64,000 nucleotides of DNA from Candidatus Anammoxibacter sp. (GCA_021777105.1 JAIQZQ010000074.1:1-64000), one strand, 5' to 3'; positions 15,251-24,268 are shown, counted from the stretch's first letter. Notes: a model not told the origin generated them from the letters alone. Numbers and translations are program-made.

Positions 15251-15595
15251 TCAAACCCGGTCAAAATCATCCTCAATCCTCACAATATCGTCTTCGCCAA
15301 AGTAGTCGCCGGTCTGAATTTCTATAAAAACAAACGTCTCTTCCGGCGCGCTTTTAACGCGGTGAGGCTTATGTTTTGGGATATTTATAGAATCGCCGGC
15401 TTTTAACTTGATCTGTTCGCCGTCCAGGGTTGCAACTCCCGCGCCGGAAACAACAAACCAGTGTTCGTTGCGCCTTTTATGGTATTGATAACTCAACCGT
15501 TTGGCGGCTTTAACATAGATGCGTTTGACCTTGTGATCCGGCGCGTCGGAAAGAATCTCGTAATATCCCCATGGCCTTTTTGTTTCGTCTTCCAT
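15251..15595 (-). CDS. Mannose-6-phosphate isomerase-type cupin
   Basis: The 114-residue protein is a single cupin equal to the C-terminal domain of type II phosphomannose isomerases (ManC-like): RPWGYYEILSD at the start, then YQYHKRRNEHWFVVSGAGVATLDG (metal-binding H-x-R-x-EHW cluster) and GDSINIPKHKPHRVKS with the last His. Stand-alone versions interconvert mannose-6-phosphate and fructose-6-phosphate or act as related sugar-phosphate cupins. The nucleotidyltransferase half of ManC is absent. It lies alone, head to head with the DUF58 gene. A nucleotidyltransferase-like gene occurs far away at 5632, with no sign of linkage. Confidence 0.8.
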   Translation of the reverse strand: MEDETKRPWGYYEILSDAPDHKVKRIYVKAAKRLSYQYHKRRNEHWFVVSGAGVATLDGEQIKLKAGDSINIPKHKPHRVKSAPEETFVFIEIQTGDYFGEDDIVRIEDDFDRV

Positions 15596-15801
15596 ATAAA
15601 GCCTTTATTGCCCAAAGTTGATTAAGGTTTGTAATACAAGATTTTATCACTATAATATCTTGTTAAAAACTATAATGCGACATGCGGTTTTGCGCATCTA
15701 TTGCGCGGCTTTGTCGCTTATGAGGAACATTTTATATTAAAAAAGAGCAAAGACGCAATTAAAAACATGCGATTGTTTTAAATTTTATACAAAAAAGCGA
15801 T

Positions 15802-16722
15802 ATGGAAAAGCCTTTTAGCCCTTTTGACCCGGAAATACTCAGCAAAATATCAAATTTGACAATCAGCGCGCAAACCGTGGTTCAGGGAGTGCTCTCAGGG
15901 ATTCACAAAAGCCAATACAAGGGATCAAGCATTGAGTTTCTGGAGCATAAGAAGTATTCGCAGGGCGATGATATTAAACAGATAGATTGGAAGTTGTTTG
16001 CCAGGTCGGATCGCCATTACATTAAACAATTTGAGGATGAGACGAACATCAGGAGCTGCGTTTGTGTTGACTCCAGCGGATCAATGGGGTACAAATCAGC
16101 CGGTGTTAGCAAATTTGAGTACGCTTTAATCCTTGCGGCTTCGTTGTCGTACCTGATAATTAATCAATCCGATGCTGCTGGGTTGTTTGCGTTTGGCGGC
16201 GATGGAGGGGGCAACTATATACCGCCCAGGTCGGATTTTGCGCATTTTAATTATATTATTGAAGAGCTTAAGAAACTGAGGCCGCGCGGGAAATCTGATA
16301 TTGCCGAGGCGATAATGTCGTTCTCCGGCAAGACGGAGAAAAGGCTCTCTTTAATAGTAATATCCGACTTTTTTGACGATGCGGATAAAATGATTAACGC
16401 GTTGAAACAGTACCGTTGCAAAAAGAACGATGTTATACTGCTTCAAATACTTGACCCATACGAGCTGGAGTTCCCTTTTGACAAACCAACCAGATTTGTC
16501 TCAATGGAGGATGAACGAAGTCTATCAGTTGACCCAAAGGTGATCAGGGAGGATTATCTCGCGAAAATCAAAGGGTTTATTAAACATTTGCGGCAACAAT
16601 GTCTTTTAAACAGGATTGATCACTGTGTTGTTAACACGGCTGATCCGGTTGACAAGACGATAATGAACTATTTATCAGCAAGAAACAACGGTATGCCCAT
16701 GGGCGCGGGGCTATTGGAGTAG
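15802..16722 (+). CDS. DUF58 family von Willebrand A protein
   Basis: The 306-residue protein has the DUF58 N-terminal signature (GIHKSQYKGSSIEFLEHKKYSQGDDIKQIDWKLFARSD, split here only in wording) and a VWA-like domain with the MIDAS motif DSSGSM near residue 92. DUF58 proteins work with MoxR-type AAA+ ATPases, probably as chaperone-like partners that mature protein complexes. The next gene, 28 bases on, encodes a BatA-type membrane VWA protein, the usual partner, but no moxR gene lies upstream; the gene before it is on the other strand. The ATPase must be encoded elsewhere or be absent. Confidence 0.85.
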   Translation: MEKPFSPFDPEILSKISNLTISAQTVVQGVLSGIHKSQYKGSSIEFLEHKKYSQGDDIKQIDWKLFARSDRHYIKQFEDETNIRSCVCVDSSGSMGYKSAGVSKFEYALILAASLSYLIINQSDAAGLFAFGGDGGGNYIPPRSDFAHFNYIIEELKKLRPRGKSDIAEAIMSFSGKTEKRLSLIVISDFFDDADKMINALKQYRCKKNDVILLQILDPYELEFPFDKPTRFVSMEDERSLSVDPKVIREDYLAKIKGFIKHLRQQCLLNRIDHCVVNTADPVDKTIMNYLSARNNGMPMGAGLLE

Positions 16723-16750
16723 TTATATATGCTCTGCGCCAAGGAGAAAC

Positions 16751-19009
16751 ATGTCTTTTTTATCATCAATATTTTTAGTAGGCATTATTGGGGCCGGTAT
16801 TCCTGTCTTTATCCATTTATATAACAGGAAGAAGGCGGTTACTTATAAATTTGCCGCGATTGATTTTATATTTCAATCCCAAAAACGCGCGCTTGGGGGC
16901 TCAAGATTAAAAAATCTGATATTGTTGGCTCTAAGATCGCTGATAGTGGCGTTTTTGGCGATTGCGGTGGCTAAACCGTACTTAATTGACAATGCCGGCG
17001 GCGTTTCGGGGTTGCATAATAGCTCTGTTATACCCACATCCAATGTGTTTATTATGGACGACTCTTTTAGCATGAGTTTTGAAATTGAGGGCAACCTTTT
17101 ATTTGATTTGGCGCGTGAAAAGGCTAAAGACATGATATTGTCATTTGGGGCGATTGATGAGGTTGCGGTTCTTTTTAATTCCGGCGCGGATTCTGATAAA
17201 TTGCCGCAACTCTCTGTGGATAAGGAGTTTGCAAAAATAGTGCTGGATGAAACATACCTCTCTTATACCGCCGGGAATATGTGGAAATGCCTGGAAAGCG
17301 CAAATTCAATACTGTCTACATCAAAGAATGATGTAAAACGCGTGTTTATTTTCACCGATCTTGCCAAAAACGGCTGGATAACTGAGGCGGAGAGAGGTGA
17401 AAACAGGAAACTTAACGCTAAAACAGAATATAACATTGATCGTCAAACGTCAATTCACGTGATTGATGTTGCCGGCTCGGATAAATTGGAGAATATTTGC
17501 ATTGAAAGCGTGGAAATAGATGAAAATCGTGATCAAAATGGTTTAGATATCAGCGTGGTTGCGGCAAATTATTCAAAAAAAGAGATAAGTAACGCTATTG
17601 CAAAGATATATATAGGGGAGAAGTTGTTTGCTCAGGGTTTTGTTAATATGAAACCCGGGGCAAAGGCAACAAAAGTGTTTTTTTACAAACCGGAAGGCAA
17701 TGGGCCAATTAAATGCCAGGCTGAGATTGAGCCTCCTCACGACTCGCTTGCCGGCAAGTTGCCGGTTGACAACGTTTATTACTTTATTATTAATGACAGG
17801 AAAGATGTTAACGCGCTTATTGTAGACGGCGACCCGGGTGTGAACATTTTTACAAGCGAGACGTTTTATCTTGAAAAGGCTTTGGTTGCCGGCCCGCAAA
17901 GCTCATATAATTTAAAGCCGTTTGTGGTAAATGCGCCGGAATTTGAGGATGCGGAGCTTGAAAAGTATGATTTGGTGGCGCTTTGCAACGTGGAATCATT
18001 GTCGGACTCAAAAATATATGAGTTGGAACGGTATCTTGTAAAAGGGGGGGCGGTCTTGTTCACTTTGGGCGATAAGGTTAAAACGGAGTATTATAATGAC
18101 AGTCTATATAAAATATTGCCGGCCGGGTTGCGCAACGTAAACGCCATGGACGCAACAAGTTCTGCCAATAAAATAGGCGGGGCTGGGCGGGGCGTAGGGC
18201 AAGCTTTCAGTGTTGCAAGTTTTAAGAAGCCGGAGGAGTCTAATATTTTTTACGATATTTTCTCCAGTATCGGCAAAGATGATTTAAACCAAATAGAGGT
18301 CTATAGGATATTTCAGGTTGAGCCTGAATCCGCTGTTGGGGCTAAGCCCAACGCTATAAGGGGTATGAGTTCCGTTATATTGAGTTATTCAAACAATTTG
18401 CCGTCTATTATTGCAAGAAAACACGGATTGGGCCGCGTTGCGATGTTTACATCCACAATTGACAGGGAATGGAACAACATAACTGTGAGGCCGATCTTTC
18501 TGCCGCTGGTTCAGGAGATATGCAGGGGGTTGACTTCGAAGTCATATTTTGATGAATATGAGACCAATATCGCTGTAAATAGCGCGCGTAACTTTCCAGC
18601 ATATTTTTTTAGCGGGTTGGTTAAGCAGGATATTGGGGCGGGCAGGATCATCAGGCCTGATAGAAAAACCGAGATGTTGCGCGGGTACAGCGCTGAATCT
18701 AAGGGCGGGATTGTATACACAAACGTTGATTTGCCTGGAGTATTTACGCTTGAGGATAAAACAAAACCTGATTTAAAACAGCCGGTTTTTGCGGCAAACG
18801 TTGAGACCCGGAAAGAATCAAATCCGGCAAGAATTGAAAAAGAGGCGTTGACAAAGCTGTTGGGCGAAAATGTTGTAAGTTTTGTGTCGGATGTTGACGG
18901 TTCAGGCCTTTTATATGGAACAGGCATAAAAAGGGGGCTGTGGGGCGTGGCGCTTTTCCTTGTTTTGTGCTTTTTTTGCGCCGAGGCTGTTATATTGAGG
19001 TTTCGTTAA
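16751..19009 (+). CDS. BatA-like membrane protein with VWA domain
   Basis: The 752-residue protein starts with a BatA N-terminal segment (IPVFIHLYNRKKAV after one helix, with a second helix near residue 55-75), then a VWA domain with the MIDAS-type motif DDSFSMS. The middle part (about 370-560) is a flavodoxin-like/GATase-like region often seen in these long BatA relatives, and a final membrane helix (GVALFLVLCFFCAEAVIL) anchors the C-terminus. It sits 28 bases after the DUF58 gene in an apparent two-gene operon. The role is probably assembly or stress-related complex maturation at the membrane together with DUF58 and a MoxR ATPase. The exact function is not known. Confidence 0.8.
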   Translation: MSFLSSIFLVGIIGAGIPVFIHLYNRKKAVTYKFAAIDFIFQSQKRALGGSRLKNLILLALRSLIVAFLAIAVAKPYLIDNAGGVSGLHNSSVIPTSNVFIMDDSFSMSFEIEGNLLFDLAREKAKDMILSFGAIDEVAVLFNSGADSDKLPQLSVDKEFAKIVLDETYLSYTAGNMWKCLESANSILSTSKNDVKRVFIFTDLAKNGWITEAERGENRKLNAKTEYNIDRQTSIHVIDVAGSDKLENICIESVEIDENRDQNGLDISVVAANYSKKEISNAIAKIYIGEKLFAQGFVNMKPGAKATKVFFYKPEGNGPIKCQAEIEPPHDSLAGKLPVDNVYYFIINDRKDVNALIVDGDPGVNIFTSETFYLEKALVAGPQSSYNLKPFVVNAPEFEDAELEKYDLVALCNVESLSDSKIYELERYLVKGGAVLFTLGDKVKTEYYNDSLYKILPAGLRNVNAMDATSSANKIGGAGRGVGQAFSVASFKKPEESNIFYDIFSSIGKDDLNQIEVYRIFQVEPESAVGAKPNAIRGMSSVILSYSNNLPSIIARKHGLGRVAMFTSTIDREWNNITVRPIFLPLVQEICRGLTSKSYFDEYETNIAVNSARNFPAYFFSGLVKQDIGAGRIIRPDRKTEMLRGYSAESKGGIVYTNVDLPGVFTLEDKTKPDLKQPVFAANVETRKESNPARIEKEALTKLLGENVVSFVSDVDGSGLLYGTGIKRGLWGVALFLVLCFFCAEAVILRFR

Positions 19010-19068
19010 TAAATAAATTGCCCGTAGCGAGTTTGATATCAGTTTTAATAGGAATAGCTTTGCGGGCG

Positions 19069-19686
19069 TTAATTTTTCGGTGGTTTTACAACTGCGCCGT
19101 ATTTTACAAGGATATCGGATACATCTTTGTGCCCGTTTTTTTTAGCAAAATCCAGCGGTGTAATGTTTTGGGCTCCTTTTGCGTTGGCATTTGCGTTGTG
19201 CATCAAAAGGACGCTTACAGCTTCCAGCGAGCCGCTTTCAGCCGCCAAGTGCAAGGGCGTCCACCCTTCAGAGTGTTTGGCGTTAATATCGGCGTTGTTT
19301 TCGACTAGAAATGATACCACTTCGCCATGTCCGCTCCATGCTGCTGCGTGCAGAGGCGTTGAGCCCTGTTTGCCTTTGTTGTTAACGTCGGCCCCAATGG
19401 ATAAAAGGTATTTTACCACTTCCAAATGCCCGCTTTCAGCCGCAACATGCAACGGCGTCCATCCGGAATAATCCTTTGTGTTTACATCAACCCCTTTTGC
19501 GATCAGTTCCTTAACTTCCTGGATTTTGCCGGCTTTAGCCGCTTCCATCAATTCTTTTTGCAATGTTGCGGGCTTAGGCTTTGTCGTCGATGAATCACAA
19601 CCTGCTGCGCCGTAAACCAGAACAGCCGCCATTAAGCAAGAAACTAAAACTTTAAACATGGTTGCATTAGGGGTTTGTTTAAACAT
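19069..19686 (-). CDS. Ankyrin-repeat lipoprotein
   Basis: Starting at the ATG at 19686 gives 205 residues; a start at 19659 (MFKVLVSC) is also possible, and the 19731 start would place the signal peptide too far inside. The signal ends in a lipobox, VYGAAGC, so the protein is likely lipid-anchored in the periplasm. Four ankyrin repeats follow, three with the pattern SGWTPLHVAAESGHLEVVKY or close variants, and a last one with TPLDFAKKNGHKDV. Ankyrin repeats mediate protein binding; periplasmic examples are often linked to oxidative-stress enzymes, but no such gene is adjacent. The partner is unknown. Confidence 0.8.
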   Translation of the reverse strand: MFKQTPNATMFKVLVSCLMAAVLVYGAAGCDSSTTKPKPATLQKELMEAAKAGKIQEVKELIAKGVDVNTKDYSGWTPLHVAAESGHLEVVKYLLSIGADVNNKGKQGSTPLHAAAWSGHGEVVSFLVENNADINAKHSEGWTPLHLAAESGSLEAVSVLLMHNANANAKGAQNITPLDFAKKNGHKDVSDILVKYGAVVKPPKN

Positions 19687-19777
19687 AATTTTAATGAACT
19701 CCAATTGTAAATATTGAACATTTATTAACAAAAAGATTATTTAGGGATCAGTAAAAAATAAGTTCACATTTTTTAGT

Positions 19778-19855
19778 CGAATGGCCACTTTTCAATCGTC
19801 GACTCTTCAACGCTGCTAAGGCTGCGCATACGGTTCGGCTCAATCATAATGGGCA
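19778..19855. repeat. Copy of a dispersed repeat shared with 36418-36500
   Basis: This stretch shares phrases such as TTCAATCG-CGA-TC-TCAACGCTGCTA-GGCTGC and CGGTTCG-CTCAATCA with the interior of the MITE-like element at 36360-36556. The inverted ends of that element are not seen here, so this is a partial or diverged copy. Confidence 0.5.
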
Positions 19856-20044
19856 AATTTAATGCAAAACTTTAATATTTTGGGAATTGTTTTTTCTGAG
19901 CCATTAGTTAATATGGAATTTCACGACAAATGGCCTGTGTGATTGCAAACATATTTTGAGCGCAAAAAGTGGCGCAGTTAGAAAAAAAATGGATGAATAG
20001 CGCAAAATTAGAAAAAGGGAAGCTATTTGCCGCAGAAAAATGTA

Positions 20045-20122
20045 GAGCCGGAGGTGGTAAAAGGAGAATAGCGTGGATGCAACGCTATCAAGGACTTTGT
20101 CCTAAAAAACCACCTTCGGCTC
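20045..20122 (+). ncRNA. Possible structured RNA element (three-stem junction)
   Basis: GAGCCGGAGGTGGT at 20045-20058 pairs with ACCACCTTCGGCTC at 20109-20122, with one position saved by a G-U pair on the plus strand. Inside are two perfect hairpins: ATAGCGT/ACGCTAT (20068-20088) and AGGAC/GTCCT (20091-20103). Together they form a three-way junction with A-rich linkers. The 64-codon frame across it looks non-coding. It could be a small RNA or a fold-rich mobile repeat; no tRNA-like features are present. Confidence 0.35.
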
Positions 20123-20287
20123 CTGCCCGTCATAAGATGCTAGATAAAGTATATCATATTTGAAATATTATTGCAAAACGAAATTATTATATAAGTCTTT
20201 ATAAAATTTATTATTGTAATAATAGCTAAAATTCTGAAAAAATGGTTTTGATTTATATTTTTGGACAAGCATTTTATGCCGCATTCA

Positions 20288-20761
20288 TTACAACCGCATG
20301 CCAATAATAGTGGCTTCAAACACTAATTTATTATTTACAACGCCTTGGGTGTCAAAAATGGCTCTTCTTGTTCTTAAATCCACTTTTTTTGCTATAATTA
20401 CCAATTTGTCGCCTGGAACAACTTGTCCGCGGAATTTTACGTTGTCAATTCCGGCAAATCCAAGGAAACTGTCATCTTTAATGCTCATTTTGTAAAAATA
20501 TGTGCATAATTGAGCCGCCGCCTCCACCATTAGGACGCCGGGCAGCAATGGGCGGCCAGGGATATGGCCGCGCACCCAAAATTCGTCATCAGTGACGTTT
20601 TTAACGCCTATTATAATGCCTGTATCCGGGCTAAATCGTAAAATGCCGTCCAATTGTTCCATTTCAAATCTATGCGGATTAATATCTCTAATGCCTTCAA
20701 TCTCTATTTCCGCTTTTTCAAGGTCTAATTCTTCCAGATCTACAAATAGTTTATTAGCCAT
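20288..20761 (-). CDS. FabZ-like 3-hydroxyacyl-ACP dehydratase
   Basis: The 157-residue hot-dog-fold protein contains GHIPGRPLLPGVLMVEAAAQ, with the catalytic His and Glu of FabZ/FabA in place. The N-terminal INPHRFEMEQLDGI replaces the classical 'LPHRYPFLLVDRI' with a variant seen in a FabZ subgroup with longer N-termini. The reaction would be removal of water from 3-hydroxyacyl-ACP in fatty acid or lipid A-related chain synthesis. It lies apart from other fatty acid genes, with a PilZ gene upstream on the same strand, so it may be a specialised paralogue. Confidence 0.8.
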   Translation of the reverse strand: MANKLFVDLEELDLEKAEIEIEGIRDINPHRFEMEQLDGILRFSPDTGIIIGVKNVTDDEFWVRGHIPGRPLLPGVLMVEAAAQLCTYFYKMSIKDDSFLGFAGIDNVKFRGQVVPGDKLVIIAKKVDLRTRRAIFDTQGVVNNKLVFEATIIGMRL

Positions 20762-20890
20762 TTTTTATATAAGGGGGGTGTTTTTCCGTTGTTTATTGTA
20801 AAACAGGCCGGAAATTAAAAAAATTAAATAAAAGGGGAGCGCTCAAATAGTAAATCAATATGAAAGGGATGCGGCTATTGCCTGTTTTTC

Positions 20891-21292
20891 CTAGTCTTTT
20901 AGCTCTGGGTTTGATTCCATCATTTCATCAATGGCGTCCCTTATTTCAACAAAAGAAGCAACCGGTATGTCAACAAACTCTAAACCAATAACGTTCTTTT
21001 CAGGTATGTATTTTATCAGGCGGGCAAAGGTTTCGATGGTTTGATGATCAGGTCTTATAGTGAAATTTAACCGTATCTTTTTTTTGCCGGATTCCAGCTG
21101 CTTCAATATTGCGTCATTGAGATTGGGCAATTCAGACAACCCAACGCCCTGAACGCTAATATCGCAAATATCGCCTTGAAGCGCATTTTTTGAGCAATTT
21201 AGCTTCTTTACTTTCCATCCTACAAATTCCGCGGATGCTTTTGTTTCAAATCTAACCCTAGGAAAAAGACGATAATCACTCATAGAATTCAT
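20891..21292 (-). CDS. PilZ domain protein (c-di-GMP binding)
   Basis: The 133-residue product has both PilZ motifs: RLFPRVRFE (RxxxR class) at the N-terminus and DISVQGVGL (DxSxxG) near residue 45. The rest forms the beta-barrel (LNFTIRPDHQTIETFARLIKYIPEKNVIGLEFV). Such proteins bind cyclic di-GMP and pass the signal to motility or secretion machinery by contact. It is a stand-alone PilZ; a start at the second Met (MSDYRLFP) is equally possible. Its neighbours give no target. It likely belongs to the same signalling network as the sensors at 37-55 kb. Confidence 0.8.
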   Translation of the reverse strand: MNSMSDYRLFPRVRFETKASAEFVGWKVKKLNCSKNALQGDICDISVQGVGLSELPNLNDAILKQLESGKKKIRLNFTIRPDHQTIETFARLIKYIPEKNVIGLEFVDIPVASFVEIRDAIDEMMESNPELKD

Positions 21293-21587
21293 TTATTTAG
21301 GCGCCGTTAAAAAATATTGTGTAATTATTTTTACAAAGCGGCAATTTTTAAGATAGATTGAGCCGCAATTTTGTATTATTATAATTAACTATCAATGACA
21401 AGTCAAAACATAGTTTTTTATATTATTTACGCAATGTTTTACGTTGTTGCGTAGCTTTTCACGATATATTGAATTTGCGACGCAATTGCCGTGTTTGCGC
21501 TTACAAAATTGCGCAAATTAACGAATTGTTTGTTTTAACGAGAAGTTTATTGCGTATATTTTTCACAGCATAAACGGAGGCAAAAAT

Positions 21588-22649
21588 ATGGGTATCGGAA
21601 AATGGGCAGGCAAAAACACTTTAACGGGCCTGGCAAAGACATGTGGTTGAGCGGCAAAAATAAGCCCGGTCGGGCTTGGCGAACTGCTTGCCGGATTGCC
21701 GGCAAATAAAGACGCGAATTTGTTGGTGGGTTTTGACACAAGCGATGATGCGGCTGTTTACCGTTTGAATGAGGATACGGCCATTATAACAACCGCTGAT
21801 TTTATAACGCCGCCGTTGGACGATCCTTTCCTGTTTGGGCAGATTGCGGCGGCAAACTCAATTAGTGACGTGTACGCCATGGGCGGCAGGCCTATAACCT
21901 GCCTTAATCTGGCGAGTTTTCCATCTAAAAAGCTTCCCGCTGAAATATTGCATGAGATCATTAGCGGCGCTTTGAGCAAAATAACGGAATCCGGGGCTAT
22001 TTTGGCCGGCGGCCATACAATTGATGATGAAGAGCCGAAATTTGGATTGAGCGTCACAGGGATTGCGCATCCGGACAAAATATGGAAAAACTCAGAATCA
22101 AAACCCGGCGACTCATTGATTTTGACAAAACCTATAGGCAGCGGGGTTATTTTTAACGCTAATCTGAAAAAGAGGGTGTCGCAGCAAGCTTTTGATGAGT
22201 GCGTAAACATTATAACAACGCTTAACAAGGCGGCGGCGGAAGTAATGAGCGGTTTTGACATTCACGCGGCAACCGACATAACAGGTTTTGGGCTTGCAGG
22301 GCACGCGTTTGAAATGGCCAAGGGCTCAGGGCTTGCGTTACATATATGCGTTGATAAACTCCCTATAATGAGCGAGGCTATTGAAATGTATGAAAAAGGA
22401 GTTACAACTGGTGTCAATAAATTCAACAGGGAGCTGGTTGAACCCTATATGAAGTTTGAGAAGCAATTGACGCCTGCGCAGAGAGAGATTTTGGTTGACC
22501 CTCAAACCAGCGGCGGGCTTTTAGTTGCGGTTTCCGAGGCTGACGAAGGCAAATTGCTTGCGGCGTTGCGCGACGCGGGTGTAAAAGACGCCAATATAAT
22601 CGGTTCAGTTCAGCCTTTGGATAAGGACGGCTACTTAATTATAAGTTGA
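21588..22649 (+). CDS. selD: Selenide, water dikinase with selenocysteine (Sec)
   Basis: SelD makes selenophosphate from selenide and ATP. Translation starts at ATG 21588 behind CGGAGG and reads through an in-frame TGA at 21648-21650 (residue 21) to the stop at 22649, giving 353 residues. The TGA lies in the position of the catalytic Cys/Sec of SelD: TCG-U-AAKISPVGLGELL. Downstream follow VGFDTSDDAAVYRL, ITTADFITPPLDDPFLFGQIAAANSISDVYAMGG and NPQTSGG-like DPQTSGGLLV, all SelD hallmarks. A SECIS-like hairpin begins 11 bases after the TGA. A naive call would start at 21696 and lose the active site. It implies the organism has selA, selB and tRNA-Sec elsewhere. Confidence 0.9.
21651..21685 (+). 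promoter_or_regulatory. Bacterial SECIS-like element in selD
   Basis: AAGCCC (21662-21667), loop GGTC (21668-21671) and GGGCTT (21672-21677) form a perfect 6-bp stem right after the UGA codon. The apical loop starts 17 bases after the UGA and begins with GGU, as bacterial SECIS loops recognised by SelB do. It lies inside the coding frame, which is normal for bacteria. Confidence 0.8.
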
Positions 22650-22741
22650 CGCAGTCTTAAAAATACCTTAATCCAGCATATCACATAATTGGCGAAATAT
22701 TGGCAATTTTTTGAAATATCCGCTCCAGATCGCGGTAAAGC

Positions 22742-22770
22742 TTGACAATAAGGGGTTATTTAAATATAAT
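22742..22770 (+). promoter_or_regulatory. Consensus sigma-70 promoter for rpmH
   Basis: TTGACA at 22742-22747 and TATAAT at 22765-22770 are separated by 17 bases, a perfect match to the sigma-70 consensus. It leaves a leader of about 150 bases before the L34 start codon at 22929. Such a strong promoter fits a ribosomal protein gene. Confidence 0.8.
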
Positions 22771-22928
22771 CTACCGTTTATATTCTCTTTATACATGGGA
22801 TAGATTGCGTCTAATTTGATATTTTTTGTTAAAATTACCGCAAAGCGTATAAACTCAGACCAGACAGGCCTTTGTAAACTTTGCGTTTTTTTTATTTCTT
22901 TTATATAGGTAAACTTTGGAGTTAAATC

Positions 22929-23066
22929 ATGAAAGTAAAAATTAGGAAAAGCTCAAGAAAAAGGATAAGTATGTGCGGTTTTAGAGCCAGGATGAGAACA
23001 AGAGGCGGAAGAGCTATGCTTAGAAGGCGAAGGTCTATCGGTAGGAAGTTTAACACTGGAAAATAG
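22929..23066 (+). CDS. rpmH: 50S ribosomal protein L34
   Basis: This 45-residue, highly basic protein matches L34: it contains KRISMCGFRARMRTRGGRAM followed by LRRRRSIGR, corresponding to the conserved GFRxRMxTxxGRxxLxRRRxxGR core. The N-terminus (MKVKIRKSSRKR) differs from the usual MKRTYQPS start. A TTGGAG ribosome-binding site lies seven bases before the ATG and a perfect promoter upstream. L34 normally precedes rnpA near the replication origin; here the next gene, after 126 bases, is DAHP synthase and no rnpA follows. I take this to be the sole functional copy, but a second copy elsewhere cannot be excluded. Confidence 0.85.
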   Translation: MKVKIRKSSRKRISMCGFRARMRTRGGRAMLRRRRSIGRKFNTGK

Positions 23067-23192
23067 ATACTTAAATCCCGCTGAATATTATTAAAGATAC
23101 AAAACGCATGCCTATTCGACAATATCGTATTCAAACCATTTGTCAAAGATTCAGGTTGCGATTAATTTGCCGCAATAAACAAGGAAACACAC

Positions 23193-24206
23193 ATGATAAT
23201 AGTAATGAAATCAGACGCCTCAAAGGCGGATATTGATAATGTTCAAAATAAAATAAAGGACGCGTCGTTAAAACCTATTTTGCTGGAAGGCACACATAGA
23301 AATGTGATTGCTATAATAGGCGATGAGACCAAGATTTCCGATGAGTTTCTTGAATCGCTCCCAGGCGTGGAAAGGTCAATGCCTATTCTTGCGTCTTATA
23401 AAATTGCAAGCAGGGAATCAAGCGCCGAGGATACTGAAGTTCCGGTTGGCGACGCTACAATAGGCGGAAAACGCATCGGCGTGATTGCCGGGCCGTGCGC
23501 GGTTGAGAGCGAAAAACAGATGATTTCCGTGGCCATAGCCGTGAAAGAGGCCGGGGCAATGGCGTTGCGCGGAGGCGCTTTTAAACCAAGGACAAATCCT
23601 TACTCTTTCCAGGGCCTTCAAAAACAGGGTCTTGAGCATCTTGCAGCCGCGCGAAAAGAGACAGGGTTGCCGATTGTAACTGAAGTATTAAGCGAAAGCA
23701 CGGTTGGCCTGGTTGCTGAATACGCTGATATATTGCAAATCGGCACACGAAACATGGCTAATTTTGAATTGTTGAAGGTTGTCGGTGAAACAAAAAAACC
23801 GGTTATCTTAAAGCGCGGAATGTCCGCGACTCTTGATGAATTCCTGCAGGCTGCAGAGTACATTCTTTCACAGGGAAATCCAAATGTGATTTTGTGTGAA
23901 AGAGGCATTAGAACGTTTGAGACACACACAAGGTTTACCTTGTCATTAAGCGTTGTTCCACAGCTTAAAGAGTTGACGCATCTGCCAATAATAGTAGACC
24001 CAAGCCACGGCACGGGCAAAAGAAACCTTATTAACCCAATGTCAAAAGGCTCAATCGCAGTTGGCGCGGACGGGTTGATAATTGAGGTGCATCACGACCC
24101 TGAAACATCGCTTTGCGATGGTCCTCAAACCATTACAACATCTGATTTTCAGAAACTGATGAATGATATGAAACCGATAGCAAATGCTGTAGATAGAGAG
24201 ATTTAA
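23193..24206 (+). CDS. aroF: 3-deoxy-7-phosphoheptulonate (DAHP) synthase
   Basis: The enzyme condenses phosphoenolpyruvate with erythrose-4-phosphate, the first step of the shikimate pathway. The 337-residue form has an N-terminal ferredoxin-like domain of about 70 residues (MIIVMKSDASKADIDNV...), used for feedback control in this type I-beta class, then the TIM barrel: AGPCAVES, GGAFKPRTNPYSFQGL, QIGTRNMANFELLK, LKRGMSATLDEF and IVDPSHGTGKR carry the metal-binding Cys, His, Glu and Asp region and substrate residues. The length is normal. AAGGAAACACAC precedes the ATG. The symbol reflects the family; paralogues named aroG or aroA are equivalent. Confidence 0.9.
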   Translation: MIIVMKSDASKADIDNVQNKIKDASLKPILLEGTHRNVIAIIGDETKISDEFLESLPGVERSMPILASYKIASRESSAEDTEVPVGDATIGGKRIGVIAGPCAVESEKQMISVAIAVKEAGAMALRGGAFKPRTNPYSFQGLQKQGLEHLAAARKETGLPIVTEVLSESTVGLVAEYADILQIGTRNMANFELLKVVGETKKPVILKRGMSATLDEFLQAAEYILSQGNPNVILCERGIRTFETHTRFTLSLSVVPQLKELTHLPIIVDPSHGTGKRNLINPMSKGSIAVGADGLIIEVHHDPETSLCDGPQTITTSDFQKLMNDMKPIANAVDREI

Positions 24207-24268
24207 ATTTTTTTTAGCAGCCAATGCCGGCCTGCCCGGCAGGCAAAACACGAATACGACTTGCTACT

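Noticed and set aside
19969..20163. 64-codon frame over the three-stem element
   Set aside because: The sequence is better explained by paired RNA-like stems; the frame has no protein features.
21588..21695. TGA in selD considered as a sequencing error or pseudogene
   Set aside because: The codon is exactly at the Cys/Sec site, is followed by a proper SECIS-like hairpin, and both sides are intact SelD sequence.
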